Assembly: GCA_965248905.1 (NCBI GenBank)
Contig: CBDFKS010000003.1
Span: forward strand, 238,810-302,809
DNA: 64,000 nt
Direction: 5' to 3'
DNA from: CBDFKS01 sp965248905
Lineage (GTDB): Bacteria > Chloroflexota > Dehalococcoidia > Lucifugimonadales > JAGWBF01
Shown piece after piece: positions 1 to 9,671 of this stretch. Made by a program: the position numbers and the translations under genes. The notes beneath the pieces are model-generated. The model did no database searches and was not told the origin of the DNA. It saw nothing but the letters and a program-made list of their open reading frames with translations. Position 1 is the first letter of the stretch; each line of letters opens with the position of its first letter.

Positions 1-262
1 GCATCACATCTTCGTCTCTTTCCTTCTCAGGTTGTCGGCTCAACACGAGCGCCGAAATCCCTCACTGGTATGTTTCAACCCTAGAAAACCTCATAGCCAG
101 ACTGGGTATTAAATGAAAGCTCTGTATCCAGTTATTTAGTCCGCTGCAGAGTTAAGTCATCCAAACCGGCCGAAGGCCAAATGATGATCACTGCTCGCCG
201 TCTCCTCAAAAATCGGCAAGAAGCCAACGAATTCCACGTAATCAAGACCCCCTATTTACTGG

Positions 263-268
263 TACAAT
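263..268 (+). promoter_or_regulatory. Possible -10 box just upstream of the UDG start
   Basis: TACAAT lies 7 bases before the ATG at 276, so transcription could start at or next to the start codon and give a leaderless message. No convincing -35 box or Shine-Dalgarno is seen. The rest of 1-275 shows no gene or RNA that I recognise. Confidence 0.3.
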
Positions 269-275
269 ATATGAA

Positions 276-890
276 ATGGCTGATATGAATACTCTAGACG
301 AGATCAGTCAGCAGGTTCGCGGCTGCACAGACTGTCCCCTCAGCAAAAGCCGTACTCACGCAGTACCGGGCGAAGGTCCCAGCGATGCTCAGATATTATT
401 CATCGGAGAGGGACCAGGTTACCAGGAGGACCGCCAAGGAAGGCCCTTTGTCGGCCCAGCGGGAAGGTTCTTGGAAGAGCTTTTGAGCTCCATAGGTCTC
501 AAACGGGAAGATGTTTTCATTGCGAACATGGTCAAATGCAGACCCCCTGAGAACCGAGACCCACTTCCTACCGAGATATCCGCGTGCAGCAAGTATCTGG
601 ACCGGCAGATAGAGCTCATAAATCCCAAGCTGGTGGTCACGCTGGGACGTTTTTCACTGTCCAAATTCTTTCTTAATGAAAGTATCAGCAGAGTACGTGG
701 CAAGGTGCGCAAGATCAGAGGCCTAACCGTTTACCCGGTAATGCACCCCGCCGCAGCGCTCCATCGACAAGAGAACAGAAAGATAATAGAGGACGACTTC
801 AAAGCCATCCCCAACCTGCTCAAAGAGGTTGAGGAGATCAAAGAGGAAAGCCAAGACAGCAGCTCTCCTGAACAGCTGAGCCTGTTTTAA
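276..890 (+). CDS. Type 4 uracil-DNA glycosylase (Fe-S)
   Basis: This 204-residue protein removes uracil from DNA as the first step of base excision repair. Four cysteines fit the 4Fe-4S cluster of family 4 enzymes: C17 and C20 in CTDC, then C88 and C104. The catalytic motif GEGPG starts near residue 45, with GRPFVGPAG after it, and the C-terminal HPAAALH motif is present. Length is normal for the family. The last residues, QLSLF (200-204), match the beta sliding-clamp binding consensus QL[SD]LF, so the enzyme may be tethered to the replication clamp; that part is inference. A spacer of 83 bases separates it from RNase J downstream. Confidence 0.93.
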   Translation: MADMNTLDEISQQVRGCTDCPLSKSRTHAVPGEGPSDAQILFIGEGPGYQEDRQGRPFVGPAGRFLEELLSSIGLKREDVFIANMVKCRPPENRDPLPTEISACSKYLDRQIELINPKLVVTLGRFSLSKFFLNESISRVRGKVRKIRGLTVYPVMHPAAALHRQENRKIIEDDFKAIPNLLKEVEEIKEESQDSSSPEQLSLF

Positions 891-973
891 TTCTTTTTCG
901 TTCTGAATGTATATCTCCGTTGAACGGCTGGGCAGGATTATCTTCAGGTTAAGTCATTATATAGAGTTATAAC

Positions 974-2632
974 ATGGCAAAACTTCCACTTAGAGTGATC
1001 CCCCTGGGCGGGTTAGGGGAGATCGGCAAAAATATGATGGCCCTTGAATATGACAAGGACATCATCGTTATCGACTGCGGAGTCCTTTTCGCCGACGCGG
1101 ATATGCCGGGAGTCGATCTTGCAATCCCCGATATAACTTATCTCCTCGAACGCAAAGACCGCATTAGAGGCATCCTAATAACCCACGGTCATGAAGACCA
1201 CGTTGGCGCGTTACCGTACATAGCACCCAGTCTACAGGCTCCGATCTACGCGCCCAGGTTAGCTCACGGCCTGATATCTGTAAAGCTGAGGGAGCATCAC
1301 GCGGCCCGCGATTCGCAGTTGGAGGTGGTGGAGCCTGGGAAACCCATCAAGCTAGGCAAGTTCCGGGTAGAGTTTTTCCGGGTATGTCATAGTATTCCCG
1401 ATGCCATGGGCCTGGCCATAGAGACTCCCGTTGGTACTGTGGTGCATACCGGCGACTTCAAATTAGACCACACTCCCGTGGACGGTAAGGCTACCGACTT
1501 GCGCCAACTTGGCGCCTACGGCTCCAATGGTGTCCTTCTCCTGCTTTCGGACTCCACTTATGCCGAGTTACCCGGCTTTACTCCTTCCGAGCAGGTGGTT
1601 GGTGAGGCCCTCGATCGAGCTATAGGGGACGCGCCAGGACGTGTGCTTGTGGCAACGTTCGCTTCACTCATCTCCCGCATACAGCAGGTGATCGACGCCG
1701 CGGCCAAGCACAACCGAAAAGTGGGGATCGTCGGACGGAGCATGGTTGGAAACGTAAAGATGAGCATGGAGATGGGATACCTCTCTGATCCTGCACGAGT
1801 GTTACTCCCATTAGGAGAGACCAGGGAACTCTCATCCGACAATATTGTACTGATTACAACTGGAAGTCAGGGGGAACCTACATCTGCACTGGTGCGGATC
1901 GCCAACCGGGAGCACAGGGACATCAGAGTTATTCCCGGAGACACAGTAATCATCTCCGCTACCGCTATCCCTGGCAACGAAACCGTGATCAGCAAGACGA
2001 TAGACAACCTTTTCCGGCAGAAGGCTAAGGTCCTCTACGACAAGGTGGCGCTTGTACATGTACATGGCCACGCCAGTCAGGAAGAGCTAAAGCTAATGCT
2101 CAATCTGATAAAGCCCCGGTTTTTTGTGCCGGTCCACGGGGAATACCACCATCTTGTAGCCCATGCCTCACTGGCGAAGGCGATGGGGGTGCCCGACTCC
2201 AACATATTTAAACTAGAGGACGGCGATGTCCTTGAACTCACGGAAGAGGGCGGAGCAATCACGGATAACGTGCCTGCAGGCAATATTTACATAGATGGCA
2301 ATCGCGTTATTGGGCCTAAGAGTTCCACACTCACGGACAGGCGTTCCCTTGCCCGGGATGGGGTAGTCGTCGTGGTGGTCGCTCTGGACAAAGATACGGG
2401 TATGCTGGCACGGCCACCAGAGATAGATGCCAAAGGTTTCTTTGTCCAAGAGGGGATGGACGGTATTTTTCGAGAGGTATCGGAAGCGGTGTCCGACTCC
2501 TTGAACCATGTTCCTAATTATCCTATCGATTGGAGCCATACCAACGCCCTGGTTCGAAACACCGTTAGCAAGTTCATCCGAAAAGAGACCGGTCGCTCTC
2601 CCGTGATCATGCCGGTGGCTCTGGAGGTATAG
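974..2632 (+). CDS. rnj: Ribonuclease J
   Basis: A 552-residue metallo-beta-lactamase/beta-CASP ribonuclease that acts in cytoplasmic mRNA decay and rRNA processing, as both 5' exonuclease and endonuclease. The N-terminal GGLGEIGKN and the zinc-binding HGHEDHVGALP motif are intact, as are the beta-CASP segment and the HVHGHASQEE and PVHGEYHH motifs near residues 365-395. Length matches the family (about 555). No Shine-Dalgarno is obvious before the ATG. The stop codon TAG shares its last base with the GTG start of ftsK (TAGTG), so the two are probably translationally coupled. Confidence 0.96.
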   Translation: MAKLPLRVIPLGGLGEIGKNMMALEYDKDIIVIDCGVLFADADMPGVDLAIPDITYLLERKDRIRGILITHGHEDHVGALPYIAPSLQAPIYAPRLAHGLISVKLREHHAARDSQLEVVEPGKPIKLGKFRVEFFRVCHSIPDAMGLAIETPVGTVVHTGDFKLDHTPVDGKATDLRQLGAYGSNGVLLLLSDSTYAELPGFTPSEQVVGEALDRAIGDAPGRVLVATFASLISRIQQVIDAAAKHNRKVGIVGRSMVGNVKMSMEMGYLSDPARVLLPLGETRELSSDNIVLITTGSQGEPTSALVRIANREHRDIRVIPGDTVIISATAIPGNETVISKTIDNLFRQKAKVLYDKVALVHVHGHASQEELKLMLNLIKPRFFVPVHGEYHHLVAHASLAKAMGVPDSNIFKLEDGDVLELTEEGGAITDNVPAGNIYIDGNRVIGPKSSTLTDRRSLARDGVVVVVVALDKDTGMLARPPEIDAKGFFVQEGMDGIFREVSEAVSDSLNHVPNYPIDWSHTNALVRNTVSKFIRKETGRSPVIMPVALEV

Positions 2633-4902
2633 TGGCACAGTCAAAAGTAGCAAAAGGCGAAAAGCCCGCCACGGCAACGACAAGCTTCGATAGAGCTATC
2701 CCAAGACATAGAAGCAGTCGAAGCCGGGGGCGTGTGGGATCGGCTCTACGGCGGGTGAACGCCATTTTGCCGGTGGCAGCTCTGATCGCGCCTGTTTTGG
2801 TTTTCGTCTTTTATGCGCCGGTACATGACCGGGCATTAAGCGCCCTGGGCTATGGATTGGCGCCGGTGGCGCTCTGGGTAGGATGTTTTGCCTTAGCAGT
2901 GCGATACAAGCGAGCCTGGGTCCGACGTTTCTGGAGAGGGTGGCTTGGGTCGGCCATAAGCGTTGCAATAGCTTTGGCCATTCTGTCGATGTTTAATGCC
3001 TCAAGTGGTGTAATGCAGGACGCCTCTTTTGGCGGAAATTGGGGACAATACCTGGGCGGCAAGCCCACCGCGCTGGGTTCCCTCAAGGTAGTAGCCCTCA
3101 TACTTCTCAGTCCTCTGCTCTTATACCCCCGTCGATCCGGTCGCGTTTACAGGCGCGTCGGAGACCACGTGTTCGGGTTCCTGGCAACAGGCTCCAAGTT
3201 ACTGACTATACAGTTAGCGAGTAGAGTGCAGGCTATGGTAGCTCGCCCCTCCTCTGGTGAACCACAGGACCAGCCACGAGGCACGTTAATGAGGAAGGCT
3301 TCCATATCGTCGAAAAAGTCGTGGCGGTCTATGTTCGGTGTGCCTTCCCAGCCTCAACCTGACGCTCCGCTAAAAGAGGTAGAAGCAGATGAAGAACCAA
3401 AGGCTGTCGAGGTGGTTGAGCCAAAACAAGAGGTAGTCCACAAAAATAAGGACTTGGGCTGGCAGCTGCCGTCACTTGAATTGCTCGGCAGAGGCGAGGA
3501 TCACCCAGTCCCACCCGCGGCCCTTCAGGAGATAGCCCAGCATATCGAAGATACCCTGGCCGACCATAGGGTAGAGGTTGCCGTCGAGGACATCCGGGCA
3601 GGTCCACGGGTCATAAGGTTCGGACTGGTCCCCGGATGGATCAAGAAATACCGGGAGGCCAAGGGGGCCAAAGCTAGATCCAGCGACTCTCCCCCAGTAG
3701 AGATCAGCAGAGTAACTGTCCAGAGCATTCTGGTGCGAGAGAAGGACCTGGCACTGGCCTTGAAAACACCTTATTTGCGTCTAGAGGCTCCGGTGCCTGG
3801 GGAATCCTTAGTAGGGCTGGAAATGCCCAGCCCATACCCCCGAAGAGTTGTACTCCGTTCCATGGCCGAAAGCCCAACCTTCCAGAAGATAGCGGCAAAG
3901 GGAGGACTGCCTGTAGCCCTCGGAGAGGACACTGCTGGAGAGCCAGTGGTGGCAGACCTGAGTGAGCTGCCACATCTGCTAATCGCTGGAGCCACTGGCA
4001 GCGGCAAAAGCGTATGCATAAACTCCGTAGTCGCCTCTTTGCTCCTCACCTCGAAGCCAGACAAGCTCAGAATGCTAATGGTGGATCCCAAGCGAGTGGA
4101 GCTCACACCCTTCAACGGAATACCCCATCTCATCTCGCCGGTTATCGTGGATACCGATCAGGTGCTTGTGGTATTGAAGGCGGTTCAGAATGAGATGCTT
4201 CGCCGATACAAGCTCATGGAGGAAGTCGGCGTCAGGAATCTTGAAGGATATAACAAGAAAGCCAAGGACCAGATACCCGCTTTGGTAATCATCATTGACG
4301 AGCTGGCGGACCTGATGATGGCCGCAGCGTACGAGGTAGAGCAGGGGCTGGTGCGCCTGGCCCAGCTAGGGAGGGCCACCGGAATACACCTGATATTAGC
4401 CACCCAGCGCCCATCGGTCAATGTGGTGACCGGACTGTTGAAAGCCAACGTACCGGCCAGAATCGCCTTCGCCGTAGCGTCTCAAGTGGACTCCAGAGTT
4501 ATTCTGGACTCGGTGGGGGCGGAGAAGCTCTTGGGCAAGGGAGACATGCTCCTTCTCACCTCCGACTCACCCAAGCCCAAGCGTGTACAGGGCACCTTCG
4601 TCCACGATCGTGAGATAGAAAAGCTGGTGGAGTTCTGGAAAATTCAATCAGGTCCCCAATTAGCCGAGATTCCATTGGATGAAGACGCATATTCCGCCTC
4701 GGAGGAAGATGAGGATTATGGGGACGATATTCTTGACAGGGCACGAGAGCTGGCCGAAAGATACCAACAGCTGTCACCATCGGTGCTACAGCGCCGGCTC
4801 CAGATCGGATATCCTAGAGCGGTTGAGCTCATCGAGCACCTCAAGGACGAGGGTCTGATTACTTCTTCTCTCGAATTCACTGGCGGACCAGGTAGAAGCT
4901 AA
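2632..4902 (+). CDS. ftsK: DNA translocase FtsK/SpoIIIE
   Basis: A 756-residue septal DNA pump that moves chromosome ends through the division septum. About four N-terminal membrane segments (roughly residues 38-175) are followed by a charged linker. The motor domain carries Walker A GATGSGKS at 453-460 and Walker B IIIDELAD with D556-E557. The C-terminal gamma winged helix, from about residue 690 (SVLQRRLQIGYPRA), would read KOPS-like DNA signals. The start is GTG and overlaps the stop of rnj by one base. The linker is shorter than in E. coli FtsK and resembles SpoIIIE. Confidence 0.95.
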   Translation: MAQSKVAKGEKPATATTSFDRAIPRHRSSRSRGRVGSALRRVNAILPVAALIAPVLVFVFYAPVHDRALSALGYGLAPVALWVGCFALAVRYKRAWVRRFWRGWLGSAISVAIALAILSMFNASSGVMQDASFGGNWGQYLGGKPTALGSLKVVALILLSPLLLYPRRSGRVYRRVGDHVFGFLATGSKLLTIQLASRVQAMVARPSSGEPQDQPRGTLMRKASISSKKSWRSMFGVPSQPQPDAPLKEVEADEEPKAVEVVEPKQEVVHKNKDLGWQLPSLELLGRGEDHPVPPAALQEIAQHIEDTLADHRVEVAVEDIRAGPRVIRFGLVPGWIKKYREAKGAKARSSDSPPVEISRVTVQSILVREKDLALALKTPYLRLEAPVPGESLVGLEMPSPYPRRVVLRSMAESPTFQKIAAKGGLPVALGEDTAGEPVVADLSELPHLLIAGATGSGKSVCINSVVASLLLTSKPDKLRMLMVDPKRVELTPFNGIPHLISPVIVDTDQVLVVLKAVQNEMLRRYKLMEEVGVRNLEGYNKKAKDQIPALVIIIDELADLMMAAAYEVEQGLVRLAQLGRATGIHLILATQRPSVNVVTGLLKANVPARIAFAVASQVDSRVILDSVGAEKLLGKGDMLLLTSDSPKPKRVQGTFVHDREIEKLVEFWKIQSGPQLAEIPLDEDAYSASEEDEDYGDDILDRARELAERYQQLSPSVLQRRLQIGYPRAVELIEHLKDEGLITSSLEFTGGPGRS

Positions 4903-4997
4903 CACAAGTTTCGGCACCCTTCCTAGTTCTAGCAAAAGTGGTCATATCCTTCGATCGTAAGCTATGTATGTAGCAATGTCTTTCATTTCTCCTCCAC

Positions 4998-5094
4998 TGT
5001 CGTTCCTACGAAAATAGGCCAGGCTCCGACCTTCGACCACCCTTCTCCCCGTGGGAGAAGGGCCGGGGATGAGGGCAATTTCGTAGGAATGTCA
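4998..5094. repeat. MITE-like palindromic intergenic element
   Basis: The ends are inverted repeats of 18 bases (4998-5015 and 5077-5094, about 15 of 18 matching, core TTCCTACGAAA). Inside is a near-perfect hairpin, CCCTTCTCCC / GGGAGAAGGG, at 5040-5062. Related elements occur at 9545-9650 and 57626-57682. No protein is encoded, so it may be a mobilised non-autonomous repeat. The rest of the gap 4903-5277 shows nothing I recognise. Confidence 0.6.
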
Positions 5095-5277
5095 ATTTAA
5101 AGAGCCTTATTAATGTAGGCTTTGTCCTTTTCTTTGTGTAATCTTCGTAGTATGATTACTTATGTAGAGTGGGTGTCGGGGCATCTTTAATCCAAGGCCG
5201 AACCGGACTCTCCTCAAACAAAATCCCTGGAATGGCATTTCCGAGCCTCTACCCAACTCTCACCACAGGCAGGCTCA

Positions 5278-7089
5278 GTGAGAAATCTATCAGATTTTCT
5301 CGTACACATTCTTCGAAGGGGCACAACTCTAGACCGCACTTACCTATCGGTTCTCCGAGACCACTGTCTGGTATGTGAAGAGGCCATCAGAGAGTCTCCC
5401 CTTTATCTAAAGTATCGTCTTTGTCCCTATTGCCGTTTCCACTACAGCCTCACGGCCAGGGAGCGAATAGAGATATTGGTGGACAAGGGCACCTTTCGAG
5501 AGACCAACCGTACCATTGCATCTCTTCACCCTTTGTCCTTCTCCAGTCGCGGCCCTTACGCAGGGCGCCTTTCCCAGGACCAGACCAGGACGGGCCTCAC
5601 CGAAGCCATCGTCACCGGCCACTGTACCATAGCGGGCAACAAAGCCATGTCAGTTGTGCTGGATTTCGGCTTTATGGGCGGCAGTATGGGCAGCGTGGTA
5701 GGAGAAAAGGTTGCCTTGGCCTTCGAGATGGCTGCAAAGAATGAGCATCCCCTCATCGCTATGGTCAGCGGTGGGGGCGTACGAATACAAGAAGGTGTTC
5801 TCTCCCTTATGCAAATGGCCAAGACGGTGACGGCGGCCAATCTGCTGCGGGAAAAAGAGGTGCCTTTCGTAGTGGTGCTGTCCAATCCCGCCACTGGCCA
5901 CGCCTACGCCAGCTTCGCAAACCTGGCTGACCTGATTCTTGCTGAACCGGGCTCTCTGATCGGTCTAGCTCCCATAAAGACACTGAAAGAGGCCTCAAAG
6001 ATTCCGATTCCTCTAGACGCCCACACGGCTGAAGCCCACCTGGACCATGGGCTGCTAGACAACATAGTGGACAGAGAGGAGCTCAGGGACAAGCTAGGTA
6101 TTATTCTTGATATCATCGGCCCCCAACGGAGCAACGGAAGCAACGGTAAGCGCTCCAAGAAGGTGCCGGTCGAAGAGTTACCGGAAGAGACCGAAGTGGA
6201 AGCGGCGATAGAGATCGCCCATCATCCCCGGCGACCCTCATCCGTCACATACATCAGCTCGATGGTGGACAATTTTATCGAGCTCAAAGGCGACCGGGTC
6301 AGCGGCGACGACAAGACCATAGTGGCCGGCCTGGGCCACTTGAATGGGGAAAAAGTAGTAATCATAGGTCAGGAACGGACTGAGACTTGGCAAAGCGATG
6401 GCTACCACACCTACCCTGAAGGCTTCCGAAAAGCTCGCCGCCTTATCGAGCTCGCTGCTCGATTCAAGCTACCGGTAGTTACTCTGATAGATACCCAGGG
6501 AGCCCATCCCGGCTTGGAGTCGGAAGAGCAGGGCGTGGGCAATGCCATTGCCACAACTTTGTCCCTCATGGCCGAAGTGTCCACCCCAATAGTCTCGGTG
6601 ATTATCGGGGAAGGTGGCAGCGCGGGGGCCCTGGCCCTCGGCATAGCCGACCGGGTGCTCATGCAGCAGTACGCGATATATTCGCCCATCTCACCTCACC
6701 CATCGGCCAACAGGATATACCTCAGACCTGCAGGTCAGGGTGACCACACTCAATCCTTCACATTGACGGCCCACGAATGTAAGGAGTTGGGTATCATAGA
6801 CGAGGTTGTGCCTGAGCCCCAAGGGGGCGCTCACACCGACCCCGCGTCGGCGAGTGAGGAGCTCCTGCGCACTATTACAAGACACCTGGTCGATCTGACC
6901 AAGATCTCTTCCAAGAACCTGGTGAAGCACCGGCATTCCAAGTTCAGGAACATGGGAGAATATACTAGCCATTCCCAGGCAGCGGTGCGTAGAGAGGTCT
7001 CTCTGTTGCAGCACATCGTATTGAAGGGCGCCAACGGCAAAAAGACCAAGTCCAAGAAGAAGAACAAAGAAGAAGTCCCCGAAGCATAG
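5278..7089 (+). CDS. accDA: Fused acetyl-CoA carboxylase carboxyltransferase (AccD-AccA)
   Basis: One 603-residue chain carries both carboxyltransferase subunits, which move CO2 from carboxybiotin to acetyl-CoA to make malonyl-CoA for fatty acid synthesis. The N-terminal beta half begins with the AccD zinc ribbon (C30, C33, C49, C52) and continues to about residue 280 (VSGGGVRIQEG, ATGHAYASFA). After a charged linker the alpha half runs from about residue 320, with GDRVSGDDKTIVAG and GEGGSAGALALG. Motifs that in E. coli AccA read DTPGAYPG and SPEGCA are here DTQGAHPG and SPHPSA, so the alpha active site is divergent. A Lys-rich tail ends the protein. The GTG start precedes the zinc ribbon by the normal distance. 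Confidence 0.9.
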   Translation: MRNLSDFLVHILRRGTTLDRTYLSVLRDHCLVCEEAIRESPLYLKYRLCPYCRFHYSLTARERIEILVDKGTFRETNRTIASLHPLSFSSRGPYAGRLSQDQTRTGLTEAIVTGHCTIAGNKAMSVVLDFGFMGGSMGSVVGEKVALAFEMAAKNEHPLIAMVSGGGVRIQEGVLSLMQMAKTVTAANLLREKEVPFVVVLSNPATGHAYASFANLADLILAEPGSLIGLAPIKTLKEASKIPIPLDAHTAEAHLDHGLLDNIVDREELRDKLGIILDIIGPQRSNGSNGKRSKKVPVEELPEETEVEAAIEIAHHPRRPSSVTYISSMVDNFIELKGDRVSGDDKTIVAGLGHLNGEKVVIIGQERTETWQSDGYHTYPEGFRKARRLIELAARFKLPVVTLIDTQGAHPGLESEEQGVGNAIATTLSLMAEVSTPIVSVIIGEGGSAGALALGIADRVLMQQYAIYSPISPHPSANRIYLRPAGQGDHTQSFTLTAHECKELGIIDEVVPEPQGGAHTDPASASEELLRTITRHLVDLTKISSKNLVKHRHSKFRNMGEYTSHSQAAVRREVSLLQHIVLKGANGKKTKSKKKNKEEVPEA

Positions 7090-7118
7090 TTTTGCCTCGG
7101 GTTGACCTGTAAAAGATT

Positions 7119-7140
7119 AACCTCCCCAGATGGGGAGGTT
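7119..7140 (+). terminator. Hairpin terminator after accDA
   Basis: A 7-bp GC-rich stem (CCTCCCC / GGGGAGG) extended by AA/TT, with a four-base loop, ends 30-50 bases after the accDA stop. The T-run is short, so termination may be imperfect. Confidence 0.55.
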
Positions 7141-7192
7141 TGATATTCCTACGCTATATTATCATTGATACGGTGCTCCTACATTTTGACCG

Positions 7193-7268
7193 GTAGGGGC
7201 GACCCTATGTGGTCGCCCGGGTTCCTCCGCGAATTCAAACGCGGGCAGACACATAGGTCTGCCCCTAC
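7193..7268. repeat. Palindromic intergenic repeat
   Basis: The element is bounded by GTAGGGGC and GCCCCTAC. It contains two sub-hairpins, GGGCGACC...GGTCGCCC and GGGCAGAC...GTCTGCCC. It resembles widespread GTAGGGGC-type repeats of bacterial intergenic regions. The surrounding gap 7090-7417 otherwise holds only the accDA terminator. Confidence 0.6.
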
Positions 7269-7417
7269 GGGCGGGGTAGACACCCAAACTGTTACGCAAA
7301 ACCTTTGCGAATGCTCCGCTTTGTTGCACAGCATCACGCTAGACCTCAGCGTCTTGACCGTAAATATACGCTTTCCTCGGCACATCTGCTAAGATACTGG
7401 GTGTCTCATTTTGTATT

Positions 7418-8419
7418 ATGAACGCGACCAACAATACTCACGCCATCGCAACACAAGGGCTCGTCCGTGACTTCGGATCGGTGAGAGCCGTAGACGGCGT
7501 TGACCTGGAAGTGCGCAAAGGCGAGGTCTTCGGGTTCCTCGGTCCCAACGGCGCTGGCAAGACCACCGTCATTCGGATGCTCATCACTCTGCTGGCGCCC
7601 ACAGCCGGCAGGATCATGGTGGCTGGCTATGACGCCATGAGTCATCCCCACGAGGTACGACTTCGTATCGGCGCGGCCTTGCAAGAGGCCTCTTTAGACA
7701 ACAAGCAGACCGGCCGGGAGCTACTACGCCTCCAGGGGCAACTGTACGGCCTCAAGCGGAAACAGGCTGACCGGCGCATCGCCGAGCTTTCGGGCCTGAT
7801 AGACATAGGGGAGGCCATCGACCGCCTGATAGGCACCTACTCCGGCGGAATGAAGCGCCGCATAGACCTAGCGGCGACCCTGATACACAACCCGGAGGTA
7901 CTGTTCCTGGATGAGCCGACCACCGGCCTGGACCCCATCAGCCGCGCCCGCATCTGGGATGAGGTGCGCGGCATCAACCGTGAGCTGGGAACCACGATCT
8001 TCCTCACCACCCAATATCTGGAGGAGGCCGATGCCCTTGCGCACCGCGTCGGCATTATAAACCGTGGAACCCTAGCGGCACAGGGAACGCCGGGAGAGCT
8101 AAAGCGCGCCCGGGGCTCCGACCTGATTATCGCCAAGATGGACGGAGATGTCGGCGTCGCCGTGGAGGCGGTCAAGAGTATCCGCGGAGTGACACGCGTA
8201 GAGGCCCACGATCAGGAGTTGACCATAAGCGTAGGCAACGGCGCGGCGCTGGTGAGCACAGTGGCCCTGGCTCTGGACCATCAGGGAATCGACGTCCAGG
8301 AGATAACCCTACGGACTCCGACGCTGGACGACGTCTTTCTGCAGGTGACTGGAGCACGCCTACAGGACGGGGCCAGCGCTCAACAGGCGGCTCCAGAAGA
8401 AAACCCTGTGGCTAGCTGA
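7418..8419 (+). CDS. ABC exporter ATP-binding protein (DrrA type)
   Basis: A 333-residue ATPase subunit of an ABC-2 exporter, related to daunorubicin-resistance DrrA. Walker A GPNGAGKTT is near residue 43, the signature YSGGMKRR near 142, and Walker B LFLDEPTTGLDP near 162, followed by the switch region TTQYLEEAD typical of DrrA. The C-terminal extension of about 100 residues is the DrrA-type regulatory domain. The permease gene follows 158 bases downstream on the same strand and should be its partner. The substrate (drug, lipid or glycolipid) cannot be told from sequence. Confidence 0.92.
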   Translation: MNATNNTHAIATQGLVRDFGSVRAVDGVDLEVRKGEVFGFLGPNGAGKTTVIRMLITLLAPTAGRIMVAGYDAMSHPHEVRLRIGAALQEASLDNKQTGRELLRLQGQLYGLKRKQADRRIAELSGLIDIGEAIDRLIGTYSGGMKRRIDLAATLIHNPEVLFLDEPTTGLDPISRARIWDEVRGINRELGTTIFLTTQYLEEADALAHRVGIINRGTLAAQGTPGELKRARGSDLIIAKMDGDVGVAVEAVKSIRGVTRVEAHDQELTISVGNGAALVSTVALALDHQGIDVQEITLRTPTLDDVFLQVTGARLQDGASAQQAAPEENPVAS

Positions 8420-8577
8420 TGCCTTGATTAAGGCGGACTTATCAACCAATCTCGCCAAATGGGCCTTCCATACAGCCAGGGCAACGGAATAGCCGCCTTC
8501 TCCGCAAACCAGCATTCGATATTTTCGATATTGCTATCTGCCATTAGCCAGAAAACTCACTAAAAAGGAAAGAAGCG

Positions 8578-9378
8578 ATGTCAGCGTCACCGACCAGTAC
8601 GCTAGTCCATGCTCGCAGAGCCGGCTTCCAGTGGGACATTGTTACGGTGGCGGAGCGAGCCCTGCGCTCGGTCATCAGAGACCCCGAAGTTACGATTCCG
8701 GCTCTGGTCATTCCTGTGTTCTTTTTCGTCATGACCGTGGGTGCACTTCAAGACTTTGCAGAGCAGATTCCCGGCATGGACTACAAGGCGTTCCAGCTCC
8801 CAGTCGCGATCATGTTTGCCGTCACAGGCGTCTCTCGCGCGGTAACGGTGGTAACAGACATTCAGAGCGGCTATTTCGACCGCCTCGTTATTACGCCGGT
8901 CAATCGAGTGGCGCTCCTTTTGGGCCTTATGGTGGCCGATTTTACATTAGTGATCGCCCTAACGTTGCCGGTGATCGTCATGGGTTACATTGTCGGGGTG
9001 AGCTTCCAGACTGGAGCCCCGGGTGTGCTCTTGTTTATTCTTCTGGGCGGACTTTGGGGACTCATTTTTACCGGCTTCCCTTATGCCATTGCTCTCAAGA
9101 CGGGAAACGCCGCAGCGGTGAACATCAGTTTCCTGCTCTTTTTCCCGTTTCTCTTCATGACCACCCTCTTCTTGCCTCAGGAGCAGATGACCGGATGGCT
9201 GGCCACTATAGCGAAATTCAACCCGGTTACCTACCTCCTGGCCGCCCTACGTTCACTCATCACCGAAGGCTGGGAGCCCATCGTTCTGCTCAAGGGCATA
9301 GCGGCTATTCTCGGGGTAGGTGTCATAAGCATCACTCTGGCCTTGGCGGCGTTGAGGGGAAGGGCCACAACCAAATAG
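8578..9378 (+). CDS. ABC-2 type exporter permease (DrrB type)
   Basis: A 266-residue integral membrane protein with about six hydrophobic segments, starting with IPALVIPVFFFVMTVGAL. It has the DrrB/ABC-2 layout: a cytoplasmic N-terminus, a membrane core, and a conserved FNPVTYLLAALRSLI segment before the last helix. A good Shine-Dalgarno (AAGGAAAG) sits 5-12 bases before the ATG. It pairs with the ATPase encoded just upstream. Confidence 0.9.
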   Translation: MSASPTSTLVHARRAGFQWDIVTVAERALRSVIRDPEVTIPALVIPVFFFVMTVGALQDFAEQIPGMDYKAFQLPVAIMFAVTGVSRAVTVVTDIQSGYFDRLVITPVNRVALLLGLMVADFTLVIALTLPVIVMGYIVGVSFQTGAPGVLLFILLGGLWGLIFTGFPYAIALKTGNAAAVNISFLLFFPFLFMTTLFLPQEQMTGWLATIAKFNPVTYLLAALRSLITEGWEPIVLLKGIAAILGVGVISITLALAALRGRATTK

Positions 9379-9544
9379 TGGCCATAGGGCTACGCAATTT
9401 TTCATGGAGGCTCGAAACTGAGATCAGGTTGCGTCACAACATAGTAACCAAAAAGTCACCTTGAAACCCGGTCGGCAAATAGAGTTGATCGCATACGCCG
9501 GTGGTGCTCCTCGCGAGGTTTATTTAAGAAGCATCCCCGGGGAT

Positions 9545-9650
9545 GAAAATGGTGTCTGGCCCCTCACCCCCGGCCCCTCTCCCGCTGGGAGAGGGGTGAC
9601 CCTGAGCATGTCGAAGGGTCGGGGTGAGGCCATTTTCGTAACAATGACAT
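9545..9650. repeat. MITE-like palindromic intergenic element
   Basis: An inner hairpin (CCCCTCTCCC / GGGAGAGGGG, 9574-9596) lies between GAAAATGG at the left and CATTTTCGTAACAATGACAT at 9631-9650. The right end matches the family seen at 4998-5094 and 57626-57682. A CTGAGCATGTCGAAGGG segment, another common dispersed motif, is embedded. The gap 9379-9671 has no gene I would support. Confidence 0.55.
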
Positions 9651-9671
9651 TATGATTAAGTCGATAATATG

